Assembly (NCBI RefSeq): GCF_017315705.1
Contig: NZ_JAFLRF010000003.1
Location: 335,887-381,593 of the forward strand
Length of the DNA stretch: 45,707 bases
Direction of reading: 5' to 3'
DNA from: Trinickia mobilis
GTDB lineage: Bacteria > Pseudomonadota > Gammaproteobacteria > Burkholderiales > Burkholderiaceae
Part shown: one piece after another, positions 34,713 through 43,719 of the stretch
Position numbering within the stretch: the first letter of the stretch is position 1
How the letters are laid out: each line of letters begins with the position of its first letter
The notes under the pieces: model-generated
What the model was told of the DNA's origin: nothing
The model's database searches: none
What the model saw: only the letters and a program-made list of their open reading frames with translations
Made by a program: the position numbers and the translations under genes

Positions 34713-34946
34713 CGGAGGGGTAGTCGGGCGTGGACACCAGCTTGTCGAGCGCCCGAAGCCCGCGCCCAAGCGCATCCCGATTTTCATATTCTTCAAATTC
34801 ACTACATTTTCCCCGTTGCCGTCAGGCAAAAAAAGCTTGTCAGCCCGCTTGCGATGAACTACGCACCGAAACGTGGAGATCCTCGCCTCGAGAAGCCTCG
34901 AGAATACTCACCGGAATTCATGATGCAAGAATGTTATTCGCGCTCG
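34713..34946. other. Intergenic stretch
   Basis: No supported gene. It contains CTCGAGAAGCCTCGAGAA, a short tandem of CTCGAGAA, and no clear terminator for the minus-strand GGDEF-EAL gene. Confidence 0.3.
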
Positions 34947-37241
34947 TCACGTTGAGCAGGTCGCGCGCAGCCATCCCGCCACTTCGTTGGCCGGCATCGG
35001 CCGGCTTATCAGGTAGCCCTGGATCGCATCGCACCCCAGCTCACGCAGATACTCGCACTGGTCGTCCCGCTCAATGCCCTCGGCCACGACACTCAGTTTG
35101 AATTTGTGTCCGAGCGCAATGACCGCGCCCGCAATGGCGGTGTCGTTCGAATCGTGCGGCAGGCCGCGCACGAAGGTCTGGTCGAGCTTGATGCTGTCCA
35201 CTGGCAACCGCTTCAGGTAGGCGAGCGAAGAATATCCCGTGCCGAAGTCGTCGATCGACAGGTGCACGCCCAGTTCACGGATCTGTTCGAGCAGGGGGAC
35301 TGCCTGCGGCTGCATCAACGCGCTTTCGGTGATTTCAAGGCGCAACCGCTCTGCGGCCAGACCGGTAGCTTGCAAGGTCTGCCGCACCTGCTGCGGGAAG
35401 CCCTCGTCGACCAGCTGGCGCGCCGACACATTGACTGCCACCGAGAGTGGGCATGGCCAGCCCATTGCCTCCTCGCAAGCGCGCCTGAGCGCAAACAGGC
35501 CAAGCGTGCGGATCAGGCCGGTTTCCTCGGCCAGCGGGATGAAGCGGTTAGGCGAGACATTGCCGAGTTCCGGATGCGACCAGCGCATCAAGGCTTCGAA
35601 GCCCGTGATGCGCTGGGACGCCAAATGATAGATGGGCTGAAAAACCAGTGAGAGTTCGTCTTGCTTGAGGGCCCGAGCCAAACTGGCCTCCAAGACCAGA
35701 CGCTCGTGCTGGAGCGCATCCGCGCGGGCCGAACAAAACTGGAAATTGTTCTCGCCATTCAGTTTGACGCGGTACATGGCAATGTCCGCACTCCTGAGCA
35801 AGGTCACCGCATCTGTGCCATCGTCCGGAAAGATCCCCACGCCGATACTGGCACCGAGCCGATATTCCCGCCCTTGAAGTCCGAATGGCTCGCCGGTGCG
35901 ACGCAGCACTTTGCGCGCCAAATGTGCAAGCACTTCTGCGTCGCCTCCATAGTCCAGCACCAGCACGGCGAATTCGTCACCGCCCAGCCGAGCTACCGCG
36001 TCTGTCGCGCGAAAGCAGCCGCGCAGGCGCTGCGAGAACTGTCGCAGGAGGGCGTCGCCGGCGTCGTGGCCCAAAGTGTCGTTAATTCGCTTGAAGCCGT
36101 CCAGGTCAATGAACAGCAACGCCACCTGCTGTTTGTCTCGCTGCGCCCGCGCGATCGCCTGGCGCAGCCGTTCGTTGAACGAGGTGCGGTTCAGGAGACC
36201 GGTGTGTTGATCGTAGCTGGCGAGGTAGCGGATGCGCTCGTCGGAGCGCCTGCGCTGAATGAATTGCCCGATCTGCGCGCCCAGCGTGCGACTGATCGCC
36301 GGCAAGGATGCGTCCGGCTGGCGGGAAAAGCGGCTAAAGAATTCCAGCACGCCGATTACACGCCCGTCACCTCGCACCGGGAAAGCGAAAGCGCCGCGCA
36401 GACCGATCTCGATGGCGCATTCGCGGCGCAAAAGACTCTGATCCCTGTTGACATCGGTAACCCAGCGGGCCTCGCCGCTGCTAAACACCTCGCCGATCAG
36501 ACCCGTGCCTGGTGGAAATGAGACGCGCCGTGAGGCTTCTTCAAACGCGCCATAGGCTTTGCGGTCAACGCTCAAGCCTCTGAGCAGGCGCATCTGGTTC
36601 GTCGCTTCATCCAGCGACCAATACGCGCCCCATTCCCATCCGAGCGTCTGGCAGATGATGCGAATGATCTTGCCCGCGATCCGCGGAAGTGCATCGGTGC
36701 CGGCCAGCAGGCGGGCAACCTCCAGCTCTACGCGCTGCTGCATCTGGATGCGCTTGAGCGACGTGATATCGCACAGTACGCCACGCAACCGGCGCGGAAC
36801 GTTGCCATCGGGTCCGCCGATCAACCGCAACCATCGCAGGCCGCCATCTTCGCGCACCACTCGGACTTGTGCGTCGAACGCCTTTCCCTGGGTAAATGCA
36901 GCGCGCACCATTTCGGTGATGCGCCGGCGATCGTCGGCGTGTAAGTTGGTGCGGTAGTCAGGCAGGGCCTGCCCGGATGGTGATGCAGCAAGGCCTAGCA
37001 GGCGGCGCGCTTCCTCGGAGAAGTCCGGACCCTTGGCCAGCAGGTCGAACGACCACATGCCGAAATGCGCCATCCGCTCGGCCTCGGTCAGAGCAGCGAT
37101 TCGCTCTCGCAGGTGAGCTTCGCGTTTAGCGAGCTCTTTATTTAGGTGTTCAGCTTCCGACGGGGCCGAGTCTGCAGGTCCGGCCGTCCCCAACCTGATG
37201 GCTATGCGCAGCGGGGCGGGTTCGATTGAATCGAGCGTCAT
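34947..37241 (-). CDS. PAS-GAF-GGDEF-EAL cyclic-di-GMP signalling protein
   Basis: Cytosolic 764-residue protein that may make and/or degrade c-di-GMP. It has an N-terminal coiled stretch (30-55), a PAS domain (about 55-165), a GAF domain (about 170-330), GGDEF (about 335-505) and EAL (about 515-760). The GGDEF motif (420-424) is intact, with an RxxD inhibitory site (RATD, 411-414) exactly five residues before it. The EAL motif (549-551) is intact, with DDFGTGYSSL. ATG 37241 is chosen because AAGGCG precedes it and its ATG overlaps the stop of the upstream small gene. No transmembrane helices are seen. Both catalytic signatures look functional. Confidence 0.93.
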   Translation of the reverse strand: MTLDSIEPAPLRIAIRLGTAGPADSAPSEAEHLNKELAKREAHLRERIAALTEAERMAHFGMWSFDLLAKGPDFSEEARRLLGLAASPSGQALPDYRTNLHADDRRRITEMVRAAFTQGKAFDAQVRVVREDGGLRWLRLIGGPDGNVPRRLRGVLCDITSLKRIQMQQRVELEVARLLAGTDALPRIAGKIIRIICQTLGWEWGAYWSLDEATNQMRLLRGLSVDRKAYGAFEEASRRVSFPPGTGLIGEVFSSGEARWVTDVNRDQSLLRRECAIEIGLRGAFAFPVRGDGRVIGVLEFFSRFSRQPDASLPAISRTLGAQIGQFIQRRRSDERIRYLASYDQHTGLLNRTSFNERLRQAIARAQRDKQQVALLFIDLDGFKRINDTLGHDAGDALLRQFSQRLRGCFRATDAVARLGGDEFAVLVLDYGGDAEVLAHLARKVLRRTGEPFGLQGREYRLGASIGVGIFPDDGTDAVTLLRSADIAMYRVKLNGENNFQFCSARADALQHERLVLEASLARALKQDELSLVFQPIYHLASQRITGFEALMRWSHPELGNVSPNRFIPLAEETGLIRTLGLFALRRACEEAMGWPCPLSVAVNVSARQLVDEGFPQQVRQTLQATGLAAERLRLEITESALMQPQAVPLLEQIRELGVHLSIDDFGTGYSSLAYLKRLPVDSIKLDQTFVRGLPHDSNDTAIAGAVIALGHKFKLSVVAEGIERDDQCEYLRELGCDAIQGYLISRPMPANEVAGWLRATCST

Positions 37242-37531
37242 GGCAAGACGCCTTCTGGTCTTGTTTTTACTGCGTCGGCATTGATCGCCAAGACCTGCTC
37301 GATAATCCGATGATCGTCTTGTGTCAACGAGTCGGAATGAAACTGTTGGAGGTCCTGCAGGGCGCTCTGCAATCGAATCCTGGCAAGCCGGTCGGTGGTC
37401 AATATCGGCCATGCATGCATGAGATATGCAAGTGGAATGACCCTTCTTCGCTCGCACCAACCATCAAAGAGATAGAGGCACAACCGATCCATTTCTTCTG
37501 CGTCATCCTGCTTTGAATAGATCCGTGTCAT
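37238..37531 (-). CDS. Small protein (97 aa) translationally coupled to the GGDEF-EAL gene
   Basis: The minus-strand ATG at 37531 follows GTGAGAGAA. The TGA at 37238-37240 overlaps the ATG of the GGDEF-EAL gene (ATGA). The 97-residue product is mostly helical (MTRIYSKQDDAEEMDRLCLY, then SALQDLQQFHSDSL and HRIIEQVLA) with no membrane segment or signal peptide. An overlap this tight suggests a functional partner, for instance a sensor or modulator of the c-di-GMP enzyme. I do not recognise a family. Confidence 0.6.
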   Translation of the reverse strand: MTRIYSKQDDAEEMDRLCLYLFDGWCERRRVIPLAYLMHAWPILTTDRLARIRLQSALQDLQQFHSDSLTQDDHRIIEQVLAINADAVKTRPEGVLP

Positions 37532-37745
37532 TTCTCTCACTTCCGCGGAATACGGACAACGTCGCCTCAAAGCTCCCAGATCAGTGCCCCGTGCCGATCA
37601 CCGAGCGCGGCGGGTTGGGTAATGAAAGAACTCTGGGATATGTGGATCTACGAAACCGCCACGGCCTTCAATCTCCCATCGCGCCTGTACACCAGTTCCG
37701 ACTTTAGCTCGGAACCTGAAGGAGCTCGCGAGGAGCTTCCTCCGT
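37532..37745. other. Intergenic stretch with a short plus-strand frame
   Basis: A plus-strand ATG at 37622 opens KELWDMWIYETATAFNLPSR, which looks coding but is cut where the 3' flank of the AraC unit begins (about 37735). It is probably the remains of an interrupted gene and could not be assigned. Confidence 0.3.
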
Positions 37746-38636
37746 TCATGCATGAGTGCTGCCATTCATGTGGTGCTGCGGTGATACCCCGTATAGCCGG
37801 CTGTATTCACGACTGAACTGCGATCGGCTCTGATAACCGACTGCGTAGCCGGCGCTGCCGATGTTCCGGCGCTCGATCTGTATTAGCCGACGTGCCTCGT
37901 AAAGTCGGAGTTGCTTTTGGTACTGCATGGGCGTAAGGCCGGTAATTGCCTTGAAGTGGTGGTGCAATGAGGACTCGCTCATCCCGACCTGGTCGGCAAG
38001 TTCCGGGATGCGCAGCGGTTGCGCGTAGTGCTTGCGCAGCCAGGCGATCGCCTTGGCTACCCCGTTGGCTGGACTGCCGGCCACGGCCAGTTGCAGCAGG
38101 CGTTCGCCGTGCGGCCCGGATAAAAGCCGGTAAATGATCTCCTGCTCGATAAGGGGCGCCATCGGCTGGATGTCGCCGGGAGCATCCAGCAGGCGCAACA
38201 GGCGAAGCGTCGCATCCAGCAAGTCGAGGCTCGCACGGGCGACAATGACACTGCATGCTCCTTCGGTTGCCGTGGGGTGTGGCGGCAAGTCCACCCTCGC
38301 GAGCACTTCGTGTAGACGCTCCGGGGTAATCGCCATACCTAGTCCAAGACACGGCTGTTCCTCGCTAGCCTCTATCACCCGAAACGCCACGGGAACATCG
38401 AACGACACAAATAGGTAGTCGTCGACACCGTAATGTTCGACGTGTCCACCGATTTCGATGCTCTTCCGACCCTGTACCACCATCCCGAACACCGGCGATT
38501 GCGCGCAATGGATCGACGGTGAGCGGGAGGTGTACCGCGCTACTACCAGGCTGTCGATAGGCGTAGCGTTGGCACCTTCGTCTTTTGCATGACGGGCGAC
38601 CAGCTGGGAAATTTCCTTGAAGGCATCGAATCTCAT
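37746..38636 (-). CDS. AraC-family transcriptional regulator (AraC_N type), copy 2
   Basis: A 296-residue paralogue of the regulator at 23100, with the same cupin-like N-terminal domain and double helix-turn-helix (IPELADQVGMSESSLHHHFK; GYAVGYQSRSQFSREYSRLYG). The ATG at 38636 (MRFDAFKEISQ) is used; a TTG at 38645 is in frame. Differences from copy 1 cluster in residues 1-73 and after 156; the centre is identical. Its N-terminus nearly equals the stub at 1513, so the stub derives from this subtype. It is preceded by element copy 6 and points away from the amidase gene. Targets are unknown. Confidence 0.9.
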   Translation of the reverse strand: MRFDAFKEISQLVARHAKDEGANATPIDSLVVARYTSRSPSIHCAQSPVFGMVVQGRKSIEIGGHVEHYGVDDYLFVSFDVPVAFRVIEASEEQPCLGLGMAITPERLHEVLARVDLPPHPTATEGACSVIVARASLDLLDATLRLLRLLDAPGDIQPMAPLIEQEIIYRLLSGPHGERLLQLAVAGSPANGVAKAIAWLRKHYAQPLRIPELADQVGMSESSLHHHFKAITGLTPMQYQKQLRLYEARRLIQIERRNIGSAGYAVGYQSRSQFSREYSRLYGVSPQHHMNGSTHA

Positions 38637-38712
38637 GGCGGGCAACGAAACCGATCCGGGCTTTGTACCAGTCTCCCATGGTAGCTGCAGATAGATTCAC
38701 CCGTGCGTCCGT

Positions 38713-38800
38713 ATGCAGGATTAGGCACAACTCTCGGGGTATTGATGCAACCGATGCGTCGGTATCCGTGGCATCGTTCGCACGCCGTCGATTCTCAATG
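38713..38800 (-). promoter_or_regulatory. AraC-unit upstream element, copy 6
   Basis: The dyad ACCGATGCGTCGGT (plus-strand reading, 38750-38763) sits next to the inverse of GAGAGTTGTGCCTAATCCTG. It lies about 115 bp upstream of the intact regulator's start and is the arrangement most likely to be ancestral. Confidence 0.65.
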
Positions 38801-38930
38801 GTCTCACTGCAAGTCACTGCCGAGCTTCGCGAGGGCGCTTCTCTTCCATGTCCAGGTGTTGAAGTTCGCTAATTCCGCTAATGATGTCCGTTGGTGCGCG
38901 ACGCGGCCTAACCAGCTTCCGAAGGCTTCT

Positions 38931-39191
38931 TCATAGAATGGTCTCGGAGCAATCGGCGTCAATTCTCTTCATCCGGCCCGCCTCGGATCTCGGCCAATGA
39001 ATTCGGCGTGCGGCGGGCCACGGAATCACTGCCTGCTCAATGGCTAGCATAGCGCCTCGCTTGAATAAGCGATGTAATCGGCCACGTTTGCCAGATTCGG
39101 GGGCTTTCAGCATCCCATTTTGGTCGTCGGGGCGAACCCGAAACGCGAATCGGATTGGTCTCAAACTCATTTGAGCGGTGACGTTGGACAT
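38931..39191 (-). pseudogene. Possible truncated small gene
   Basis: The minus-strand ATG at 39191 has GATGGAG a few bases upstream and opens SNVTAQMSLRPIRFAFRVRP. This looks like a genuine protein start (compare the LRPxRxAFLVRP openings I recall from uncharacterised Burkholderia proteins). From about residue 30 the sequence becomes low in family character, so it is probably frameshifted or truncated. The rest of 38801-39355 holds no supported gene. Confidence 0.3.
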
Positions 39192-39355
39192 GCTGGCTCC
39201 ATCCTTCTTGCGGGGTGGGTCGATATCGCGTTTCCTTGGGCCTGTGACCTGTTACAAAACCCCTGATCTTTGGCAGAGCAAATGCCATTGGGTGTTTCCT
39301 GCCTAATCTACAGGTGCCATGCAATAGCCAGAGGACGAGGACGTGATTCTGTAGC

Positions 39356-40726
39356 TTATCCGACGATTTCTGATTCAATTGCGAGCCCTAGCTGGAGCAG
39401 TTTTTCGTCATCGCTTTGCCGACGCATAAGCTGAACACTAGTTGGAAGGCCCAGTGAGTCTTTGCCTGTTGGCATCGCAATGGCAGGGGTATCGAGGAAG
39501 CTACCCAGCATCGTGAGCGCGAGCGTCGTGAGGTTCACTCGTGCAAACAGGTCAGAGTCCTTCTCGAGATCTGCAATCGGTGGGGCTACGTGCGCTACAG
39601 TCGGCATGGCTACAGTCGCATCGCCGATCTCGGCGGCAAAAGACCTCATCAACTGTGCGCGGTGCTCTCTCAGTTCGGTCAGCCGTCCGGATGGAACGTA
39701 GCGATTTGCTTCCAGGCGCGCGCGAACTCGTTGATCGATGCGTTTTGCGTCCGGGGAGTCGAGCAGAGCACGATGCAGCGCAAAAGCTTCCAAACCGCCT
39801 GGCCATCCTTGGTCGCGAATAAGGGCGTAGATGTCAGCAAACGACGGAAGTTCACGCTCTTCGATTACAGCGCCGTTGCGCTTGAGGTTACTCAAGAATG
39901 CCCGGAAATTTCCTTCGACTTCTGCGGTTACACCGTAACGCGAAGTGAGCGAGGGATCGACGATGAATATCTTTTCCTCGAGGCTTGTAGGCGACGAGCT
40001 ATCGGGACAGACGCCCCCCAGGACGTTGTCGAACGCGACGCAATCTGTGACCGTTTGAGCGAGTGGGCCAATCGTGTCGAAGGATGGTGCGAGGTTGATT
40101 GAATCTCGTCCGTCATATCTGATGCGGCTCGCTCGGTATCCCGTCAGGCCGTTCAGCGCACTCGGTACTCGGATTGAACCGCCCGTGTCTGTCCCAACCG
40201 CGATTGGAACGATGCCCATAGCGACAGCGATCGCAGAGCCAGAGGACGAACCACCGGGTACTCGGGTTCCGTGGTCAAGATACGGATTGGTCGGCGTTCC
40301 GAAGTGCGGATTCAGGCCTAAGCCCGAGAATGCGAATTCACTGAGCCCCGTCTTGCCGATGCACACCAACCCGGCGGCCGACGCGCTTGCCACCAGCGGC
40401 GCGTCTGCGGTTGCAGCAGGGCGCTCGGAGAAAACCTTTGAGCCGGCCGTCGTGACGGTTCCAGCAATATTGAACAAGTCTTTCCACGCGATCGGGACAC
40501 CGTCGAGCGCCGACAGCGGGACGCCTTTCCGCCAGCGTTCTGCAGAAGCTTCGGCTTCGCGCAGTGCGCGTTCCGGCGTGACGCTGAGGAACACGGACGG
40601 CACCTCTGCCGCCTTCGCCAACGCGCGCTTTGCAACTTCGACGGGATTGTTCTTTCCGTCGGCGTACGACTGCGCTATTTCCAGACCGGTCGGGAAACGG
40701 TGTTGCTGCGGGCTTTCTTTTTTCAT
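39356..40726 (-). CDS. Amidase, amidase-signature family
   Basis: Hydrolyses R-CO-NH2 to acid and ammonia with a Ser-cisSer-Lys triad. In the 456-residue protein the Lys is Lys82 (IAWKDLFNIAG), the cis-Ser lies in PGGSSSGSAIAVAMG (157-171), and the nucleophile is Ser184 in GTDTGGSIRVPSALNG. Length and order of segments are typical. Beside an aldoxime dehydratase and a nitrilase it could handle amide side products or a related amide substrate. However, a terminator at 41574-41609 separates it from those genes, so it is probably transcribed separately or with the GST. Confidence 0.9.
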   Translation of the reverse strand: MKKESPQQHRFPTGLEIAQSYADGKNNPVEVAKRALAKAAEVPSVFLSVTPERALREAEASAERWRKGVPLSALDGVPIAWKDLFNIAGTVTTAGSKVFSERPAATADAPLVASASAAGLVCIGKTGLSEFAFSGLGLNPHFGTPTNPYLDHGTRVPGGSSSGSAIAVAMGIVPIAVGTDTGGSIRVPSALNGLTGYRASRIRYDGRDSINLAPSFDTIGPLAQTVTDCVAFDNVLGGVCPDSSSPTSLEEKIFIVDPSLTSRYGVTAEVEGNFRAFLSNLKRNGAVIEERELPSFADIYALIRDQGWPGGLEAFALHRALLDSPDAKRIDQRVRARLEANRYVPSGRLTELREHRAQLMRSFAAEIGDATVAMPTVAHVAPPIADLEKDSDLFARVNLTTLALTMLGSFLDTPAIAMPTGKDSLGLPTSVQLMRRQSDDEKLLQLGLAIESEIVG

Positions 40727-40874
40727 TCGTCGGACTCCATGTAAATGTGCGCTGCTTCAGCGAATGCGATGATTTTGCTGCCGCGAACGCGTTGAGTGAG
40801 CCGCAGTGCGAGTGCGCACCAAAACCGCGGATTGGCTTCCCCCTATTTCTATGATCGCAAATAGGTCGCGCACG

Positions 40875-41510
40875 TTACGCCGGCGGCGCTTTCGGCATCG
40901 GGACGAAGCCAGGAAGCAGCTCAACAAGCCTGATCCAGTTTCTGATGTTCGGATACGGCTCAAGTGACAACCCACCTTCAGGTGCATGGGCGATGTAAGT
41001 GTAGGCCGAGATATCCGCCAATGTTGGATGGTCGCCAATTGCGAAAGGGGTCGTCGACAATATCCCGTCTAGCACACGAAACAGTTTTGTCGCGATTCCG
41101 ACTGCGGTTCCCATCGGGACCAGTTCCTCGTTATAGACCTTTAGTCGACGTGCCGCGCATGGCCCAAAAGCGATTTGCCCGGCCGCAAGCGAAAACCATT
41201 GCTGCACGGTCGCGCTACCTACCGGGTCGGTAGGCAACCAGGAATCGGGGGCATATTTCTTGGCCAGGTAGACGAGAATTGCATTCGAGTCAAAGATGAC
41301 GACGTCATCATCGATGATGACCGGTACTTGAGCAAACGGATTCCGAGCGAGGAACTCGGGCTTGCGCAAATCTCCGCTCGTCGGGTCGATGTCAATTATT
41401 TCAAAGGGCAAATTGAGAATCGACAGGAAGAGCTGGACACGGTGACCGTGCCCGGAGTATGTCATTGAATAGAGTTGAATCGGCCTGGTTGGTTTTCTGA
41501 CTGCTTGCAT
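40875..41510 (-). CDS. Glutathione S-transferase-like protein
   Basis: A 211-residue soluble protein with the N-terminal thioredoxin-like domain (IQLYSMTYSGHGHRVQLFLS, NPFAQVPVIIDDD, FDSNAILVYLAKKYA) and the helical C-terminal domain (FAIGDHPTLADISAYTYI). The cis-Pro (QVPV) and Ser-Asn after FD, which hold glutathione, are present. ATG 41510 with AAGG upstream is preferred to the longer frame reaching 41696, because the extension crosses the terminator and is not family-like. It lies 148 bp upstream of the amidase on the same strand. It may detoxify reactive intermediates of nitrile/aldoxime metabolism, but this is only context. Confidence 0.87.
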   Translation of the reverse strand: MQAVRKPTRPIQLYSMTYSGHGHRVQLFLSILNLPFEIIDIDPTSGDLRKPEFLARNPFAQVPVIIDDDVVIFDSNAILVYLAKKYAPDSWLPTDPVGSATVQQWFSLAAGQIAFGPCAARRLKVYNEELVPMGTAVGIATKLFRVLDGILSTTPFAIGDHPTLADISAYTYIAHAPEGGLSLEPYPNIRNWIRLVELLPGFVPMPKAPPA

Positions 41511-41573
41511 GGTGTGCCTTATCGCCGGCCTCTGCCGTAACGATATTTCATGCGTCGTTCGACGTCGGGTTGC

Positions 41574-41609
41574 AAAAAATCGCACGCACCTGCGCGCCGC
41601 GTGCGATTT
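41574..41609 (-). terminator. Strong Rho-independent terminator after the aldoxime dehydratase gene
   Basis: An 11-bp perfect stem (plus strand AAATCGCACGC at 41577-41587 and GCGTGCGATTT at 41599-41609) has an 11-nt loop. In the minus-strand direction it is followed by T residues (41574-41579). It lies 50 bp past the aldoxime dehydratase stop and ends the transporter-nitrilase-dehydratase transcript. Confidence 0.85.
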
Positions 41610-41658
41610 GGGAATGAGTCGGTCTATACCGGCAGGTGCTCTCTGCGACTTCGAACAA

Positions 41659-42729
41659 TCAGTTTGACGGGGGAGGATTACCCCACACATTCGCAAACCG
41701 CAGCAGGCCGGTGCCGGGGTGGCAGTTTATGTACTCCAGGGATGGAGTCGTTCCCAGGACAAAGACCTCATGCCAAGTCACTACTTGCCTATCGGCGCCG
41801 TACTTCCTGCGCATTGCAAGAGCGTGTTTGAAAATGTCCAGATGGCTCTTGTGCTCTGCTGCCCATCGTTCCAGCTGGGCCAGCGCGAGAAAGTAGCCAT
41901 GCTTCGACGTCTCCCTCAATTCCTGTCCATCCTTGTCCAGATGTACGATTGCCCGCAGGGACAGGTAGCCAGTGGTTTCCGGATGCTCCTTCAGGTAGGC
42001 CATGCCCGTCTCGAGCTTGGGCTGCAGATTCTGATAGTAGTCGTCGAGCTGTTCACCTTCCGCTTTCTGCCAAACCTGTCCGGATCTGATGCTTACCACG
42101 TTCGGTGGGACATCGACGCGTACCCGCCTTACCGGTCCTCCTGCATAGTTGCCTTCCGGCGTCGTTTCGCCATAGGGCGAGTTAAGCGGATCGATCGCCG
42201 AAATGGGCAGACGGTCACGCATCGCGCCGAAATAGCCGGCCGTGTACATCGGCTCCAGCGCGGCTTGGCGCGTGCGCGCCAAGCCCGCGTGGTAGTACGG
42301 CTCGGAGAAGATGGTCTCCATGCGATCGTACGGGACCGTGAGTGTCTCGCGCCAGTAGCCGACGGCTTCCTGCTCTCGCTCTGTTGACCTGAACCAGGCG
42401 TTGAAGCTATCCACATGCTTCCAGAGCGCATACCGGACGATATCGGTCCAGTATGCTACGACGATCGAGTTAACCATTCCGGCCTCGTCCGTCTGACGCA
42501 TCTCCTCGAAGCTGTCGGGCCCGTAAGCACTGTCAAAGGCCCGGCGCATTCTCTGAAAAAAAGCGCGCTCGGCTGCCATGTCCGACGCCTGGCGCTGTAC
42601 GGCGATGTAGTCAGAGACGATCGTCGTTACAGGGGCTTGCCAGCGGACGTGAAACTTGGGCGCCGCTGGTTTGAATTCACCAGGGCGCCTTGCCGCGATG
42701 GTTCGGGGGTATTCGAAGTGGAAGCTCAT
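41659..42729 (-). CDS. oxd: Aldoxime dehydratase (heme enzyme, phenylacetaldoxime dehydratase family)
   Basis: Converts R-CH=NOH to the nitrile R-CN at a ferrous heme. The 356-residue protein has the family's GYFGAMRDRLPIS segment with Arg171, VSIRSGQ with Ser216, WAAEHKSHLDIF with candidate proximal heme His296, and VVTWHEVFVL with candidate distal His320. These match the OxdA residues I recall as Arg178, Ser219, His299 and His320, in order and near-equal spacing. The ATG at 42729 overlaps the nitrilase TGA (ATGA), so the two are translated together. Most described oxd genes neighbour nitrile hydratase and amidase genes; here the partner is a nitrilase. Confidence 0.88.
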   Translation of the reverse strand: MSFHFEYPRTIAARRPGEFKPAAPKFHVRWQAPVTTIVSDYIAVQRQASDMAAERAFFQRMRRAFDSAYGPDSFEEMRQTDEAGMVNSIVVAYWTDIVRYALWKHVDSFNAWFRSTEREQEAVGYWRETLTVPYDRMETIFSEPYYHAGLARTRQAALEPMYTAGYFGAMRDRLPISAIDPLNSPYGETTPEGNYAGGPVRRVRVDVPPNVVSIRSGQVWQKAEGEQLDDYYQNLQPKLETGMAYLKEHPETTGYLSLRAIVHLDKDGQELRETSKHGYFLALAQLERWAAEHKSHLDIFKHALAMRRKYGADRQVVTWHEVFVLGTTPSLEYINCHPGTGLLRFANVWGNPPPSN

Positions 42730-43688
42730 TTTGCACACTCGATTTTCGAGAATCCGTCGTAGTCGGTGTCAACAGTCGTCTGGCTCGATTCATTGACCAG
42801 CAGGCGGAACACGTCCGGGCGCGCGTAGTGGCCGACCGCATCCATATCAAATTTGGCGCGCGGGATGTCATCGAGATCGATGTCAGCGACGAGGATCGTC
42901 TCTTCGTCGAAATTCGGTCCGGCGATGACCGTGCCAAACGGATCGATGATGCAACTGCCGCCAACCGACACCACCGCGTCCTGGGCTAGATCCTGGAACG
43001 CCGGGTAATCGGCGGGATAATCCGAGCGGCGCGCGAACTGATTGCTCGACAGAACAAAACAGCGGCCTTCGAGCGCCACATGACGCATCGTGGGCAGCCA
43101 GGTTTCACGGCCGTCCGCCGTCGGCGCACACCAGAGTTCGATACCTTTCCCGTACAGGGCCGTCCGATACAACGGCATGTAGTTTTCCCAGCAGATCGCG
43201 GCGCCCACTTTGCCTATGGCCGTGTCATAGACCGGCATTGTCGAGCCATCGCCGCGGCCCCAAACCAGGCGCTCCGCGCCCGTGGGGCCGAGCTTGCGAT
43301 GCTTGCCGAGAAACGCCCCGTCCGGTCCGAAGAACAGCGCCGTGCAATAGAGCGTGCCGCCGTCGCGCTCGATCACGCCAATCACCAACTGCACGCGGTT
43401 CTCACGCGCGATATCCGAGAGCGCATCGACGGCGGGGCCGGGCACATCCACCGAACTGTCCCAGTAACGCCGATACCACTCGCGCCCTTCCCAATCGCGA
43501 TGTCCGATCACCGTATTGAAATTCAGCCCACGCGGATAGGCAGACAAAAAAGCCTCCGGAAACACGACCAACTTTGCGCCTTTCACGCTCGCGTCCTGAG
43601 TCAGGTCGCGCACTTTGGCGAGGCTCGACTGGAGATCGAAGGAAACGGGCGCTGCCTGTACGACGGCGACTTTCAGCTTTCTGCTCAT
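42726..43688 (-). CDS. Nitrilase
   Basis: Hydrolyses a nitrile directly to the carboxylic acid and ammonia. The 320-residue protein carries the complete catalytic triad of the superfamily's nitrilase branch: Glu45 (VVFPEAFLSAYPRG), Lys132 (KHRKLGPTGAERLVWG) and Cys166 (AAICWENYMPLYR). The CWEN form, with the HRK and ERxxWG sequences, is that of true aliphatic/aryl nitrilases rather than amidases. Its stop overlaps the aldoxime dehydratase start by ATGA. Together they would take an aldoxime to an acid in two steps. Confidence 0.93.
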   Translation of the reverse strand: MSRKLKVAVVQAAPVSFDLQSSLAKVRDLTQDASVKGAKLVVFPEAFLSAYPRGLNFNTVIGHRDWEGREWYRRYWDSSVDVPGPAVDALSDIARENRVQLVIGVIERDGGTLYCTALFFGPDGAFLGKHRKLGPTGAERLVWGRGDGSTMPVYDTAIGKVGAAICWENYMPLYRTALYGKGIELWCAPTADGRETWLPTMRHVALEGRCFVLSSNQFARRSDYPADYPAFQDLAQDAVVSVGGSCIIDPFGTVIAGPNFDEETILVADIDLDDIPRAKFDMDAVGHYARPDVFRLLVNESSQTTVDTDYDGFSKIECAK

Positions 43689-43719
43689 GATGAATCGACT
43701 CCTTGGAATAGAGATGTTG

